From Salidesulfovibrio brasiliensis JCM 12178 (GTDB lineage: Bacteria > Desulfobacterota > Desulfovibrionia > Desulfovibrionales > Desulfovibrionaceae): 64,000 nucleotides of DNA. Shown piece after piece: positions 55,554-63,024 of the stretch. A program made the position numbers and the translations under genes. Where the stretch lies: contig NZ_BBCB01000001.1 in NCBI RefSeq assembly GCF_001311825.1, positions 162,615-226,614 of the forward strand. Reading direction: 5' to 3'. The notes beneath the pieces were generated by a model, which saw only the letters and a list, made by a program, of their open reading frames with translations, made no database searches and was not told the DNA's origin. Position 1 is the first letter of the stretch. Every line of letters starts with the position of its first letter.

Positions 55554-55983
55554 GAGTCTCCTCCGGGAGTTCGCCGTCCTGTGCGCGGTCGAGCAGCATG
55601 TCTGCAAGAGCCTGATACTTTGAGCCGTGTACTTCAGGAAGGCACTCATCGGACATGAGTGTCCAGATGAACCGGGCAATGGCGGAACTGCACACCGCAG
55701 TATGCCTGTTATGCGCCGCGGCCAATGACTCTCGAAGGGTCAGGGAAAAATCCGGATCGCCGGTGAAATCAAAGACGATATCAATTGCCATCCCAAGATC
55801 GACCAGCCCCTGCATGTCAACGACGTCTATGCCGTTTTCCAAAGCGAGAAGCTTGCCTGCGGTGTCGTCTCGCTCCACCACGCAGCGAATCCCAATCCGC
55901 TCATCATCCTGCTTCAAGACTTGCTGCAGGAAACATGTTCCCACTCTTCCGAGACCGGCAATGGCCAGATTGTGTTCCTTCAT
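55531..55983 (-). CDS. Rossmann-fold NAD(P)-binding protein, 150 residues
   Basis: From ATG 55981-55983 (MKEHNLAIAGLGRVGTCFLQQV), with AGGGGA upstream. A dinucleotide-binding fold with GLGRVGTCF at residues 9-17, VVERDDTAGK and a DFTGDPDFSLTLRESL block that recalls homoserine dehydrogenase or inositol-type NAD-binding domains. It is too short for those enzymes and lacks a catalytic domain, so it may be a stand-alone sensor or truncated dehydrogenase. Overlaps the end of the substrate-binding lipoprotein gene. Not otherwise recognised. Confidence 0.6.
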   Translation of the reverse strand: MKEHNLAIAGLGRVGTCFLQQVLKQDDERIGIRCVVERDDTAGKLLALENGIDVVDMQGLVDLGMAIDIVFDFTGDPDFSLTLRESLAAAHNRHTAVCSSAIARFIWTLMSDECLPEVHGSKYQALADMLLDRAQDGELPEETLNAVQRS

Positions 55984-56109
55984 CCGCTTTCCCCTTTTCG
56001 TTATGTCCCTTCTGCCCGCCTGTTTAATTGCACTAGTCAATATCAGGTAATGCCCCCGAAGCAAAGAGGGAGGAGAAAGACATGCAAAGATCAAAAAAAG
56101 AAATGCAAG

Positions 56110-56877
56110 CTACCAAGTGCGATAGCCGCCCGGCAGAACGAAAAAATCCACACGGCGGTTGATTTGGCGGTTTGCCTCAGTGGTGCTCGGCAAAATTGGC
56201 TTGGCACTGGCGTACCCTACGGCCTTCAACCGCTCGGGCTTGATGTCGGAATTCGTGATTATCCAGCGTAAACAGGCAGCGGCGCGCGCTGCGGAGAGTT
56301 CCCAGTTGGACCTGAATAAAAACTCCGGCTTTTCTCCATCCGTATGCCCGCGTATGACGCAGTTGAAGTCGGGATACTTGTTCAACACATCCACAACCCC
56401 CATGAGAACACGCTTTGCCTGCCCGCGGTCAAGCGTTGCAGATCCTTTGGGAAACAACGCCGCATTGCTTACCCGAAGCATGACACCGGATTTTTCCGAG
56501 CTGACGCGAGCGCTCTTTGTCAGGTCCTTGGCACGTATGTATTCCTTCATGCGCGTGCCGATCTCGACAATCTGACGACTCTGGGATTGACGGTCCTCGA
56601 ACTTGAGTTGCGCCTGAGCGTAGGGGATATTGTTTGACGCCATATCCTCCTTTTGTACACCCATGGCCTGCTGGATAGCTCCCATCAACACCTTGAAGTT
56701 ATTGATGTCTTGTGAAGTAAAGGACAGCAACAGGACGAAGAAGCACAAAAGTAGCGTGACCATGTCCGCAAACGTTGCCATCCACGGAGGGATCCCCTCA
56801 TCCGGCGGAGGCGGTTCCATCTCCCTCTTTGGCGGCGGAGGCGGTTCGGGCGCTTTTTTCTTGTCAGGGGGTGCCAT
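56110..56877 (-). CDS. MotB-like flagellar stator protein, second copy
   Basis: 255 residues: proline-rich cytoplasmic tail (PPPPPKREMEPPPP), the stator helix PPWMATFADMVTLLLCFFVLLL with proton-conducting Asp38, then a C-terminal OmpA-like peptidoglycan-binding domain (VIRGHTDGEKPEF, NWELSAARAAACLRWI, VGYASAKPI). It is the third gene of a motA-motB-motB run and lies nine bases after the first motB. Tandem motB paralogues suggest a stator with two kinds of B subunit, or a sodium/proton variant. Which one is the true MotB cannot be said by eye. Confidence 0.85.
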   Translation of the reverse strand: MAPPDKKKAPEPPPPPKREMEPPPPDEGIPPWMATFADMVTLLLCFFVLLLSFTSQDINNFKVLMGAIQQAMGVQKEDMASNNIPYAQAQLKFEDRQSQSRQIVEIGTRMKEYIRAKDLTKSARVSSEKSGVMLRVSNAALFPKGSATLDRGQAKRVLMGVVDVLNKYPDFNCVIRGHTDGEKPEFLFRSNWELSAARAAACLRWIITNSDIKPERLKAVGYASAKPILPSTTEANRQINRRVDFFVLPGGYRTW

Positions 56878-56886
56878 GAACCTTCC

Positions 56887-57648
56887 CTACCAGGCGTCAC
56901 GCTGGGGCATGTGCAGATAGAATTCCACACGCTGGTTTTTCAGGCGATTTTCATCGGAGGTGTTCGGCTCCACCGGACGGGTGTCCGCATATCCCACGGC
57001 CTTGGCCCGGTTGATGGAAAACCCGCCTTTTTTTAGAATGTAATCCAATGCCACCGCAGCGCGTGCAGCGGAAAGCTCCCAATTTGAGGGGTAGACTTTT
57101 GAATTGACGGGCCTATCGTCTGAATGTCCACGCACGACGAGATTGAGTTTGTAGTCCTTGAGGAGCTGCACGATCTTGTTGAGCACTTTTGGCGCGTCCG
57201 AACGAAGCTGTGCCGTATTTGGCTCGAAAAGACGGCGCATCTGCGTGCTGAAGACCACCCCGTCACGATCCGAGGTGACGCCGGTGCCTTCAAGAAGCTC
57301 ACCGTCGTCATCCTCGAAAAGCGATTTTATGCGCATGATGACCCCGAGAAGCAGCCGCTCGTCCTGCGAGATGCGGGCCATTGCCTTTTCCGTTTCCTTG
57401 CTCGTGGTGTTGATGAGTGAAAGGTCTTCGGACTTGGCACGTACTTCCGTCACCCCGAAAGCATCCTTGACCGACCCCATGGCATCTCGAAACTTCTCAA
57501 CATTTTGGTTGGCAAAGGACAAAAGCAGGACGAAAAAGCACAGCAGCAGCGTCACCATGTCGGCAAACGTCGCCATCCATGCGGGCAATCCCTCTTCCGG
57601 TGGGGGGCCCTTTGGCTTTTTGCGGGGCTGAACAGCCTCTTCGGACAT
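56887..57648 (-). CDS. motB: Flagellar stator protein MotB
   Basis: 253 residues: charged tail, helix AWMATFADMVTLLLCFFVLLLSF with Asp30 as proton site, a plug-like segment, and an OmpA-type peptidoglycan-binding domain (VVRGHSDDRPVNSK, NWELSAARAAVALDYIL, VGYADTRPVEPN). It forms the stator with MotA, encoded 21 bases upstream, and anchors it to peptidoglycan. A similar gene follows nine bases later. Confidence 0.9.
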   Translation of the reverse strand: MSEEAVQPRKKPKGPPPEEGLPAWMATFADMVTLLLCFFVLLLSFANQNVEKFRDAMGSVKDAFGVTEVRAKSEDLSLINTTSKETEKAMARISQDERLLLGVIMRIKSLFEDDDGELLEGTGVTSDRDGVVFSTQMRRLFEPNTAQLRSDAPKVLNKIVQLLKDYKLNLVVRGHSDDRPVNSKVYPSNWELSAARAAVALDYILKKGGFSINRAKAVGYADTRPVEPNTSDENRLKNQRVEFYLHMPQRDAW

Positions 57649-57669
57649 GCTTTTCTCCTGCCGAAAGCG

Positions 57670-58424
57670 TTAGCTGGATTCCTCGCGAAGAGCGGGAGCA
57701 AGAAACGCCTGCAACTTTTCCTTAACCACCGTGGGATGATCGCCCTTTTGGATCGACGAGACGCCTTCAATCATAATCTGCATGTACAGCGCCTCTTCCT
57801 CGGAACGATCCTCAAGTTTTTTGGAAAGAGGGAGAAAAACCACGTTCGCGAGCACTGCTCCGTAGAAAGTGGTCAGCAGCGCGACGGCCATTGCCGGGCC
57901 GATTGACGCCGGGTCTTCGAGATTCTGGAGCATGTTGACCAGCCCAATAAGCGTGCCGATCATGCCAAATGCAGGAGCATGGTGCCAAGCCCCTTGAACA
58001 CGCCCTGCCCCATGCGGTGGCGCTGCTTCATGAAATCAAGCTCAATCTCCATGACCGAACGTACAAGCGCTTCACTGGAGCCGTCCACGACGAGCATGAC
58101 GCCTTTTTTGAGGTACGGATCATCAATGGCAACCTTTTCAAGAGCAACGAGGCTCTCCCGGCGGGCAGTATCCGCCAACCCGGATATGGTGCGAATGACG
58201 TCGTTCGGGTCAGGAGCCTTGAAAAGCAGGGTCTTCATGCCGACCTTGAACGTGCCGACCACCGCCTTGAGCGGAAACATGACGAAAACAGAAGCGAACG
58301 TCCCGCCGATGACCACAACTACTGACGGTACGTCAACAAATCCGCCCGGGTTGCCACCGAGGATGATGGTGGCAACAATAAGTCCGAACCCTCCGACAAT
58401 ACCAATTAAGGTTGCTATATCCAT
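57670..58424 (-). CDS. motA: Flagellar motor protein MotA (frameshifted as sequenced)
   Basis: Starts at ATG 58422-58424 (MDIATLIGIVGGFGLIVATIILGG). Four-helix stator subunit; the cytoplasmic loop has the charged motor-contact region (RRESLVALEKVA, EIELDFMKQRHR). The frame is lost at 57978 (GLGTM); the other frame continues APAFGMIGTLIGLVNMLQNL and FYGAVLANVVFLPLSKKLEDR to the stop at 57670. One G is missing (ATGCTCCTGC where ATGGCTCCTGC is expected). Corrected length 251 residues. Stands 12 bases after the DUF342 gene and before two motB-like genes. Confidence 0.9.
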
Positions 58425-58436
58425 AAATTTGCTACT

Positions 58437-59546
58437 TTATCGCGCTGAATCGCCGACTTTGACTTCCCCATCTTCATAATAAAAATAAACATCGTTCATA
58501 TCCTCGCGAACCTTGTAGTACGCGGGACCGATGCTTATTTCGACGCCGGAACGAACGCTCCCCGGCACGAGCACCTTGCACTCATGCAGCTTTTCCGTGC
58601 GTCGAATCCCCTCCCACAACCGAGCGCGCTTGCTACGGTACATTTCGATTTCCTCGCGAAGCTGCTCTATCTTCGGACCATGCTTCTTTGCGAGGAACCC
58701 TCCCTTTTCCCTTTGATTCTCGCTATGCTCAAGCTCACGGCGCAGGCGGCGAAGCTCTTCATGCAACTGGTTGTCGGCATACAGCATTATGGGGTGATAG
58801 CCGAGCAGGATCGTCATGTCGGCATCAAGCCCTCCCCCGAGCTTCTCGCCGACGTAAACGTACTTGTGACAATAAACATCAGCGCCTTGCATTCTACCGC
58901 CCACAGCAAGACGTTCACCACAAAAGACCTTGCTATGCATGAGCGATCCCCGGACGAGCAGGTTACCCTTGCATTTGAGCGTTGCAAATTCGGCAAATGA
59001 CAGGCGCATGTTGGCACCAGCTTCCAGCAATGCCTTGCCCTGCCCCTTAACGCCGCCTCGGCAACTCAACTCCTTGAATGCGTGGACGCTGGCGCCCTCG
59101 ACCTGCCCCTGTATATCGATCTCGCGGGCTTGAATATTGAACCCAGCCCTGACGGAACCGTACACGTTGAGCTTGCCGACAAACGTTACGTTCCCGGTAT
59201 TGTAGTCGACGTCGCGACGGACGTTCAGGGTCTCCTTAACGGTGATCCGGTCTTCCTGATAGAGAACATAACCGTTCGTCGCTGCAAAAAGCTTGTCTGG
59301 ATCGTTACGTTTTAGCCCGGTGCCCCTTCCGGCCGGGAATTTCTTTTCCTCAAAAAGGAAGCGCTGGTCATATTCAGCAATATCTTCCTCGGCAACCTCC
59401 GCCCATTCGGCAATAACCTGACCTTCCACGACGTTTTGAACATAGTTCAGTTCGTAGTGATCCACACTCCCATCCTCGTTCTGAGTCGGACGAAGCTTCA
59501 TGTAATCGAAGTCTGGATCAAAGTAATGCTTGAGAAAAAAGGGCAT
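58437..59546 (-). CDS. DUF342 (FapA family) protein
   Basis: 369 residues. Central repetitive beta region (about 130-260: NVTFVGKLNVYGSVRAGFN, IDIQGQVEGASVHAF, CRGGVKGQGKALLEAG) typical of the DUF342/FapA polymer-forming fold, followed by a coiled coil (about 275-330: LRRLRRELEHSENQREK) and a short C-terminal beta unit. Members in Vibrio and related bacteria act at the cell pole in flagellar or polar-protein placement. Here it lies 12 bases before motA, which fits a role in motor assembly or placement. Function inferred from context. Confidence 0.82.
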   Translation of the reverse strand: MPFFLKHYFDPDFDYMKLRPTQNEDGSVDHYELNYVQNVVEGQVIAEWAEVAEEDIAEYDQRFLFEEKKFPAGRGTGLKRNDPDKLFAATNGYVLYQEDRITVKETLNVRRDVDYNTGNVTFVGKLNVYGSVRAGFNIQAREIDIQGQVEGASVHAFKELSCRGGVKGQGKALLEAGANMRLSFAEFATLKCKGNLLVRGSLMHSKVFCGERLAVGGRMQGADVYCHKYVYVGEKLGGGLDADMTILLGYHPIMLYADNQLHEELRRLRRELEHSENQREKGGFLAKKHGPKIEQLREEIEMYRSKRARLWEGIRRTEKLHECKVLVPGSVRSGVEISIGPAYYKVREDMNDVYFYYEDGEVKVGDSAR

Positions 59547-59695
59547 TATTCACGAGCCTTTGCTTTCACAGTAACCGCCACACATGCCGGATTATCGGTA
59601 ACAGTATGGGTGTATTTGAAAAAATGGCACCAGTCAACGGCGTTAGCCTTTGACCACGTTGGCATCCAACCATCGCAACCAACCGTTGAAACAAG

Positions 59696-59721
59696 AAAAG
59701 GCCCGCTTGAGCAGGCCTTTT
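59696..59721 (-). terminator. Terminator after the 57-residue gene, probably bidirectional
   Basis: AAAAGGCC-CGC-TTGA-GCA-GGCCTTTT stem-loop, nine bases after the stop at 59731 and before the DUF342 gene. A-run and T-run on the two sides. Confidence 0.7.
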
Positions 59722-59730
59722 GCATTTGGT

Positions 59731-59904
59731 TCATTCCTGTGCCGGGAAATACAGTGGTATAGAGTTCCTTGTCTCCAGACGGTGGTAGCGGGTTGCTTCC
59801 TTCATCGGTTCATCCCAACGCCATCGAGCTCGCTTCTTCATCATGTCATACGTCGATACGCCGGTGAACAAGGCGAATGCGAGCATCAGAATCAACAGTC
59901 TCAT
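59731..59904 (-). CDS. Small exported or membrane-anchored protein, 57 residues
   Basis: ATG 59902-59904 with GGAGGG upstream: MRLLILMLAFALFTGVSTYD, then a short basic, tryptophan- and arginine-rich stretch (KKRARWRWDEPMKEATRY) and LYFPAQE. The start is a single N-terminal membrane or signal-anchor helix. It has its own terminator. No family recognised. It diverges from the exported-protein gene at 60043. Confidence 0.6.
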   Translation of the reverse strand: MRLLILMLAFALFTGVSTYDMMKKRARWRWDEPMKEATRYHRLETRNSIPLYFPAQE

Positions 59905-60042
59905 CAATTCCCTCCGGTAAGATTTTCCGATGCGCCAGTCTAGCAACAACCGTTCCGAACCACTTGTGCTCCACAAAAAAAAGCGCCATACTCCCTTCAT
60001 GGTTCACCACTATAAAAATATGTAAAAGCAGGTGGTTAAAAA

Positions 60043-60564
60043 ATGTCTAAATTTTGTCTTGCACTCTTGACCTGTCTGTTGCTCTCCTTTCCTGCGCTGG
60101 CCGGTGCCGAGGGTATGGCACTGGATGAAGCCTCCGGCCAATATGGAGCCGCCCTCAAGCGAAGCGCGAGCCTCGCCAACAAGGCATTGCCTCTCATCCA
60201 GGAAATAGACCGAGTCAATGAGGCAGCCTCGAAGGTTGGCCAAACTCCAAAAGAGTATCTTGACGAAAAAGATTTTCAAAAATACGACGCCGCCCGCTCT
60301 GAACTGCATCAACTCTATTCGCTGCAAGCATATGAAAACGCTTTCACCCGGGACATCGCCGTCCTCAACAAGCTCTACGAAACGGCCCTCATGCTCCATG
60401 GCATTCGAGCCCAGTACGTCATTGAATCAGGAACTGCCGCAGGCTTTGAAGGTGTCTTGAACGAGCATATGAAAACCCTTTCCAAACAGGACCGCTTCTA
60501 TCTGAAGCTCCTCAAGTATATTGAAAAACTCGTTCCCGCTGAGTCTGCACCGGATGTAAACTAG
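60043..60564 (+). CDS. Exported hypothetical protein, 173 residues
   Basis: Signal peptide (FCLALLTCLLLSFPALAGAEG, split at about ALAGA) followed by a helical, charged mature domain (about 150 residues, e.g. LANKALPLIQEIDRVNEAA, AYENAFTRDIAVLNKLYETA). No metal-binding or catalytic motif visible. It precedes flaG on the same strand with a 102-base gap that contains the flaG promoter, so the two genes probably have separate control. Likely a periplasmic helical protein of unknown role. Confidence 0.7.
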   Translation: MSKFCLALLTCLLLSFPALAGAEGMALDEASGQYGAALKRSASLANKALPLIQEIDRVNEAASKVGQTPKEYLDEKDFQKYDAARSELHQLYSLQAYENAFTRDIAVLNKLYETALMLHGIRAQYVIESGTAAGFEGVLNEHMKTLSKQDRFYLKLLKYIEKLVPAESAPDVN

Positions 60565-60584
60565 GAAAATTCAGCCCACCCCCT

Positions 60585-60611
60585 TAAGAATTGCCGGCAT
60601 CCTGCCGATTG
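60585..60611 (+). promoter_or_regulatory. Candidate sigma-28 (FliA) promoter for flaG
   Basis: TAAGAATT, exactly 11 bases, GCCGATTG, against the flagellar sigma-28 consensus TAAAGTTT-N11-GCCGATAA. It ends 55 bases before the flaG ATG. Confidence 0.6.
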
Positions 60612-60666
60612 AGCAGGTAACCAAAAACTTTTTTTGGGTTATTCATGCAACCAGGGAGGGAAGATC

Positions 60667-61065
60667 ATGAATTTCCCTGAAATCCACACAGACGTCGGCA
60701 AAAAGGCAAAGTTTGAAGACCATCAACCGCTCAGGAAGAGCGAAATGACGGTCGCGACACCTCAACACGCGGATGCGCGCAAGACACGGGAAACCGTACA
60801 GGAAAAAGAATCAGCCAACGCATCCGGCGACCAGTCCTTTTCGAAGAAGCAGGCCACCGAGCTTGTGCGCGAAATGGAAGACAAGTTGCGTGAAATGAAC
60901 GTCAATGTTTCCTTCAACGTTCACGAAGACCTTGACACCGTTCAGGTTGAGTTGCGCGATGGAGAAGGAAACGTGGTCAAGAAGATACCCAGTGACGAAC
61001 TCGTCAAGCTCTCGCAGAACATCAAGAGCGGACGCCTCTCCGGCGCGCTCGACCTGAACTCCTGA
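60667..61065 (+). CDS. flaG: FlaG family flagellar protein
   Basis: 132 residues from ATG 60667, with GGAGGG upstream (MNFPEIHTDVGKKAKFED). Polar N-terminal half; the C-terminal half (about 70-130) is the FlaG fold: VNVSFNVHEDLDTVQVELRD, GEGNVVKKIPSDELVKL. FlaG affects flagellin filament length and is usually near flagellin and fliD genes; neither is in this window. The putative sigma-28 promoter upstream supports late flagellar expression. An inverted repeat lies just after its stop. Confidence 0.85.
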   Translation: MNFPEIHTDVGKKAKFEDHQPLRKSEMTVATPQHADARKTRETVQEKESANASGDQSFSKKQATELVREMEDKLREMNVNVSFNVHEDLDTVQVELRDGEGNVVKKIPSDELVKLSQNIKSGRLSGALDLNS

Positions 61066-61079
61066 TCGCCGCACTCTCC

Positions 61080-61108
61080 TTGCCATTCCGCCTCCGATGA
61101 TGCATAAT
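61080..61108 (+). promoter_or_regulatory. Sigma-70 promoter for the second MDIS protein gene
   Basis: TTGCCA, 17-base spacer, CATAAT (five of six consensus bases in each box). It would start transcription near 61115, just at the edge of the inverted repeat that holds the ribosome site. Confidence 0.55.
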
Positions 61109-61127
61109 ACAAGCAATCATCGGAGGC
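61090..61127 (+). repeat. 12-bp inverted repeat spanning promoter and Shine-Dalgarno
   Basis: GCCTCCGATGAT (61090-61101) and its exact reverse complement (61116-61127) with a 14-base loop. The right arm contains the GGAGG ribosome site for the gene at 61134; the left arm lies in the promoter spacer. No T-run follows, so it is not a simple flaG terminator. It may act as RNA hairpin in read-through messages or as a DNA operator. Confidence 0.75.
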
Positions 61128-61133
61128 TTGACC

Positions 61134-61397
61134 ATGGATATCAGTCTTTCCAACAACAGCATACAGGCCATGGGCTACGATGCCCAAACCAAGCCGGTGG
61201 AGCTCGACGCTCCATTCATGCAGTCAGAAGCATCCAACCTCGACGGAGCCCGCACCAAGACGGACACTCCCGAAGTTGAAACCGCGCCCAAGAATACCGG
61301 TGAAACGTTCGACGCGACAAGCAATGCCCAAACCCAGAAGCTCAATTCCATGTTTCTGGAAACCGGCATAGGCTCCATAACCGAACGACTCGCCTGA
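61134..61397 (+). CDS. Small MDIS-family protein, second copy, function unknown
   Basis: 87 residues from ATG 61134, seven bases after GGAGG. MDISLSNNSIQAMGYDAQ, a polar middle and the end NSMFLETGIGSITERLA. Both MDIS start and TGxGS[VI] end match the small protein at 22046. No signal peptide or catalytic motif. It lies between flaG and azoR; the ribosome site is inside an inverted repeat, which points to translational or transcriptional control. Function unknown. Confidence 0.65.
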   Translation: MDISLSNNSIQAMGYDAQTKPVELDAPFMQSEASNLDGARTKTDTPEVETAPKNTGETFDATSNAQTQKLNSMFLETGIGSITERLA

Positions 61398-61414
61398 CGC
61401 GGAGAAGCGGCACC

Positions 61415-62032
61415 ATGACTAAACTGCTCTATGTAAAGGGGTCACCCAGAACCCAGCGCTCACACTCGATCGAAGTAGCAAACGCCTTCGTCAAGGAGTG
61501 CATTCGCATCAACCCCGACATCGAAGTGCTTGAACGAGACCTCGGCACCATGGAGCTGCCCGAACTCGATGAAAAAACCCTCAACGGCAAATACAACATC
61601 ATGCACGGCCGCGACTTCTCCGAAGAAGACCGTCAGGCATGGGCCAAAGTCGAAGCCGTCATCGAAGACTTCAAAGCCGCGGACAAATACCTCTTCGCAG
61701 TACCCATGTGGAACTTCAACGTCCCCTACAGACTCAAGCACTACATGGACGTCATCGCACAACCCACCTACACCTTTACCGCCAGCCCCGAAGGCTACAA
61801 CGGACTAGTAGAAGGCAAAGCCTGCGTAATCTACGCCCGCGGCGGCAACTACCCCGTTGATTCAGCCATAAACTTCCAGGGACCCTACTTCCACTTCTAC
61901 CTGAACTTCATCGGCATTACCGACATCACCACCATCGAAGTCCAGCCCACCATCGCAGGCGGCCCCGAAGGACTCGCCTCCGCCAAAAGAAAAGCCCTCG
62001 CAGAAGCAACCGAATTCGCACAAAGCTTCTAG
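61415..62032 (+). CDS. azoR: FMN-dependent NADH-azoreductase
   Basis: 205 residues. Flavodoxin-like fold quinone/azo reductase: MTKLLYVKGSPRTQRSHSIEVANAF (FMN phosphate loop), FAVPMWNFNVPYRLKHYMDVI, TFTASPEGYNGLVEGKACVIYARGG, and FIGITDITTIEVQPT, all standard AzoR/AcpD blocks. It reduces quinones and azo compounds with NADH and may protect against electrophiles. It starts 17 bases after the MDIS gene and is followed by two strong hairpins, one with a T-run. Confidence 0.93.
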   Translation: MTKLLYVKGSPRTQRSHSIEVANAFVKECIRINPDIEVLERDLGTMELPELDEKTLNGKYNIMHGRDFSEEDRQAWAKVEAVIEDFKAADKYLFAVPMWNFNVPYRLKHYMDVIAQPTYTFTASPEGYNGLVEGKACVIYARGGNYPVDSAINFQGPYFHFYLNFIGITDITTIEVQPTIAGGPEGLASAKRKALAEATEFAQSF

Positions 62033-62053
62033 CAGCATAAGCAATCCCCCCAC

Positions 62054-62087
62054 TCGCTCTTTGCAGTACTGCAAGGGCGTTTTTTTC
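62054..62087 (+). terminator. Terminator after azoR
   Basis: CGCTCTTTGCAG pairs with CTGCAAGGGCG (one bulge) and is followed by seven T. It lies 21 bases after the azoR stop. Confidence 0.8.
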
Positions 62088-62157
62088 TGCCTCCGGCGGG
62101 CAGGGCGCTGCCCTGCACCCGCCAAAGGGGATAATCCCCTTTGGAATCCTTGGGTTG
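62088..62157. repeat. Two GC-rich hairpins, repeat-like
   Basis: CAGGGC-GCT-GCCCTG (62101-62115) flanked by GGCGG/CCGCC, then a perfect 9-bp hairpin CCAAAGGGG / CCCCTTTGG with loop ATAAT (62122-62144). Such CCAAAGGGGATAATCCCC units recur in many Desulfovibrio genomes as noncoding repeats (from memory, not checked). Confidence 0.55.
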
Positions 62158-62236
62158 TCAGACAACTTGAAGTGCCCGGAGAAATGCACTTCGTGACATT
62201 TATCCGGGCACTTCAAGCTGTCTGACGGGGTTTTTT
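62158..62236 (+). repeat. Very long hairpin with T-run
   Basis: TCAGACA-a-CTTGAAGTGCCCGGA (62158-62180) pairs with TCCGGGCACTTCAAG-c-TGTCTGA (62203-62225) with one mismatch, and the 22-base loop itself folds (AAATGCAC / GTG-CATTT). Total about 30 pairs in one stem, followed by GGGGTTTTTT. It would be an exceptionally stable terminator or a mobile repeat unit. Confidence 0.75.
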
Positions 62237-63024
62237 AGGTTCAGGCTGCTGGGGGAACAGGGAGGAAAAACAAAGCCATCCTCATGGAAGCCTAAAAGTC
62301 AATTTTCAACTGCAGTAAGCCCAAAAGAATCTCCATCTTTCTTCTTCCAAAATTGTCCTATCCCCTGCCCCACCTATTCGTCGCATCTTCCACGAAGCCA
62401 ACTCATCTCAACCAGACCACCACTCAACCCAATCACTACACTAGCCTCAAAATATACCATCAGCGTGGGCAACGCCCAGCCAAAAGGTTTTGCGGAGGGG
62501 AGATGGGATGGGGAGTCTGAGGGGAAGGGAAGAGGGGAACCGCTTTTGCAAAAAAGGTTCACCGCATTTCTTAAAAGCTAGGGGCTGCCAATATTTCCAA
62601 TAATGGCAGCCCCTTCTTTTTAATATTCCTTCTTGATTCAAGGCAGGTTTTGCAGTTTTTGGGCAATAATCCACACATGATTTCCCACATATCCTACGTT
62701 CAGAGCAGGATGATTCGGTTATTTATCGAGTACAGAGCCAAGGTCCACCTAGGTCCACGCTCCCTTGAATGCCATTTTTATGGCATCACAGCCCAAAGCC
62801 CAATATAACACCCCTAAATAACGTGACCTTTCCCCGAGTTCGCTGTGGTTTGAGCTTAATGTGCATCGTGTGCATGACGTACCTGATTCAATGGGTTACC
62901 CATAGTGCTGCTGGGTTTTGTCCCACAAAAGGGCCACAAATAATGTCCGTCGTCCACTTGTGTTTGATAATAGCTTTTCATATGTTCAATCTTTACTACA
63001 TTATCCCATAGTATTGGAGGCCAT
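62226..63024. other. Gene-free stretch of about 0.8 kb
   Basis: No supported coding sequence. It holds a hairpin-like GGGGAACCGCTTTTGC segment near 62536, a strong terminator (next entry), the tandem repeat AGGTCCACctAGGTCCAC (62741-62758), and a small ATGCCAT/ATGGCAT hairpin (62769-62786). Base composition becomes AT-rich toward the HNH gene. It may be the scar or border of a transferred segment. I see no integrase, tRNA or transposase. Confidence 0.5.
62581..62620 (+). terminator. Strong isolated terminator
   Basis: Perfect 10-bp stem GGGGCTGCCA / TGGCAGCCCC with a 13-base loop, then TTCTTTTTAA. No gene lies just upstream, so it may end an unannotated RNA or be the end of a repeat unit. 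Confidence 0.7.

Noticed and set aside
62447..62674. Minus-strand 75-codon frame in the gene-free stretch
   Set aside because: It runs through the terminator hairpin and a repeat; such frames recur as annotation artefacts in Desulfovibrio repeats. No ribosome site.
62741..62758. Tandem AGGTCCAC as an attachment site
   Set aside because: The two copies are only ten bases apart and no integrase or second distant copy was seen.
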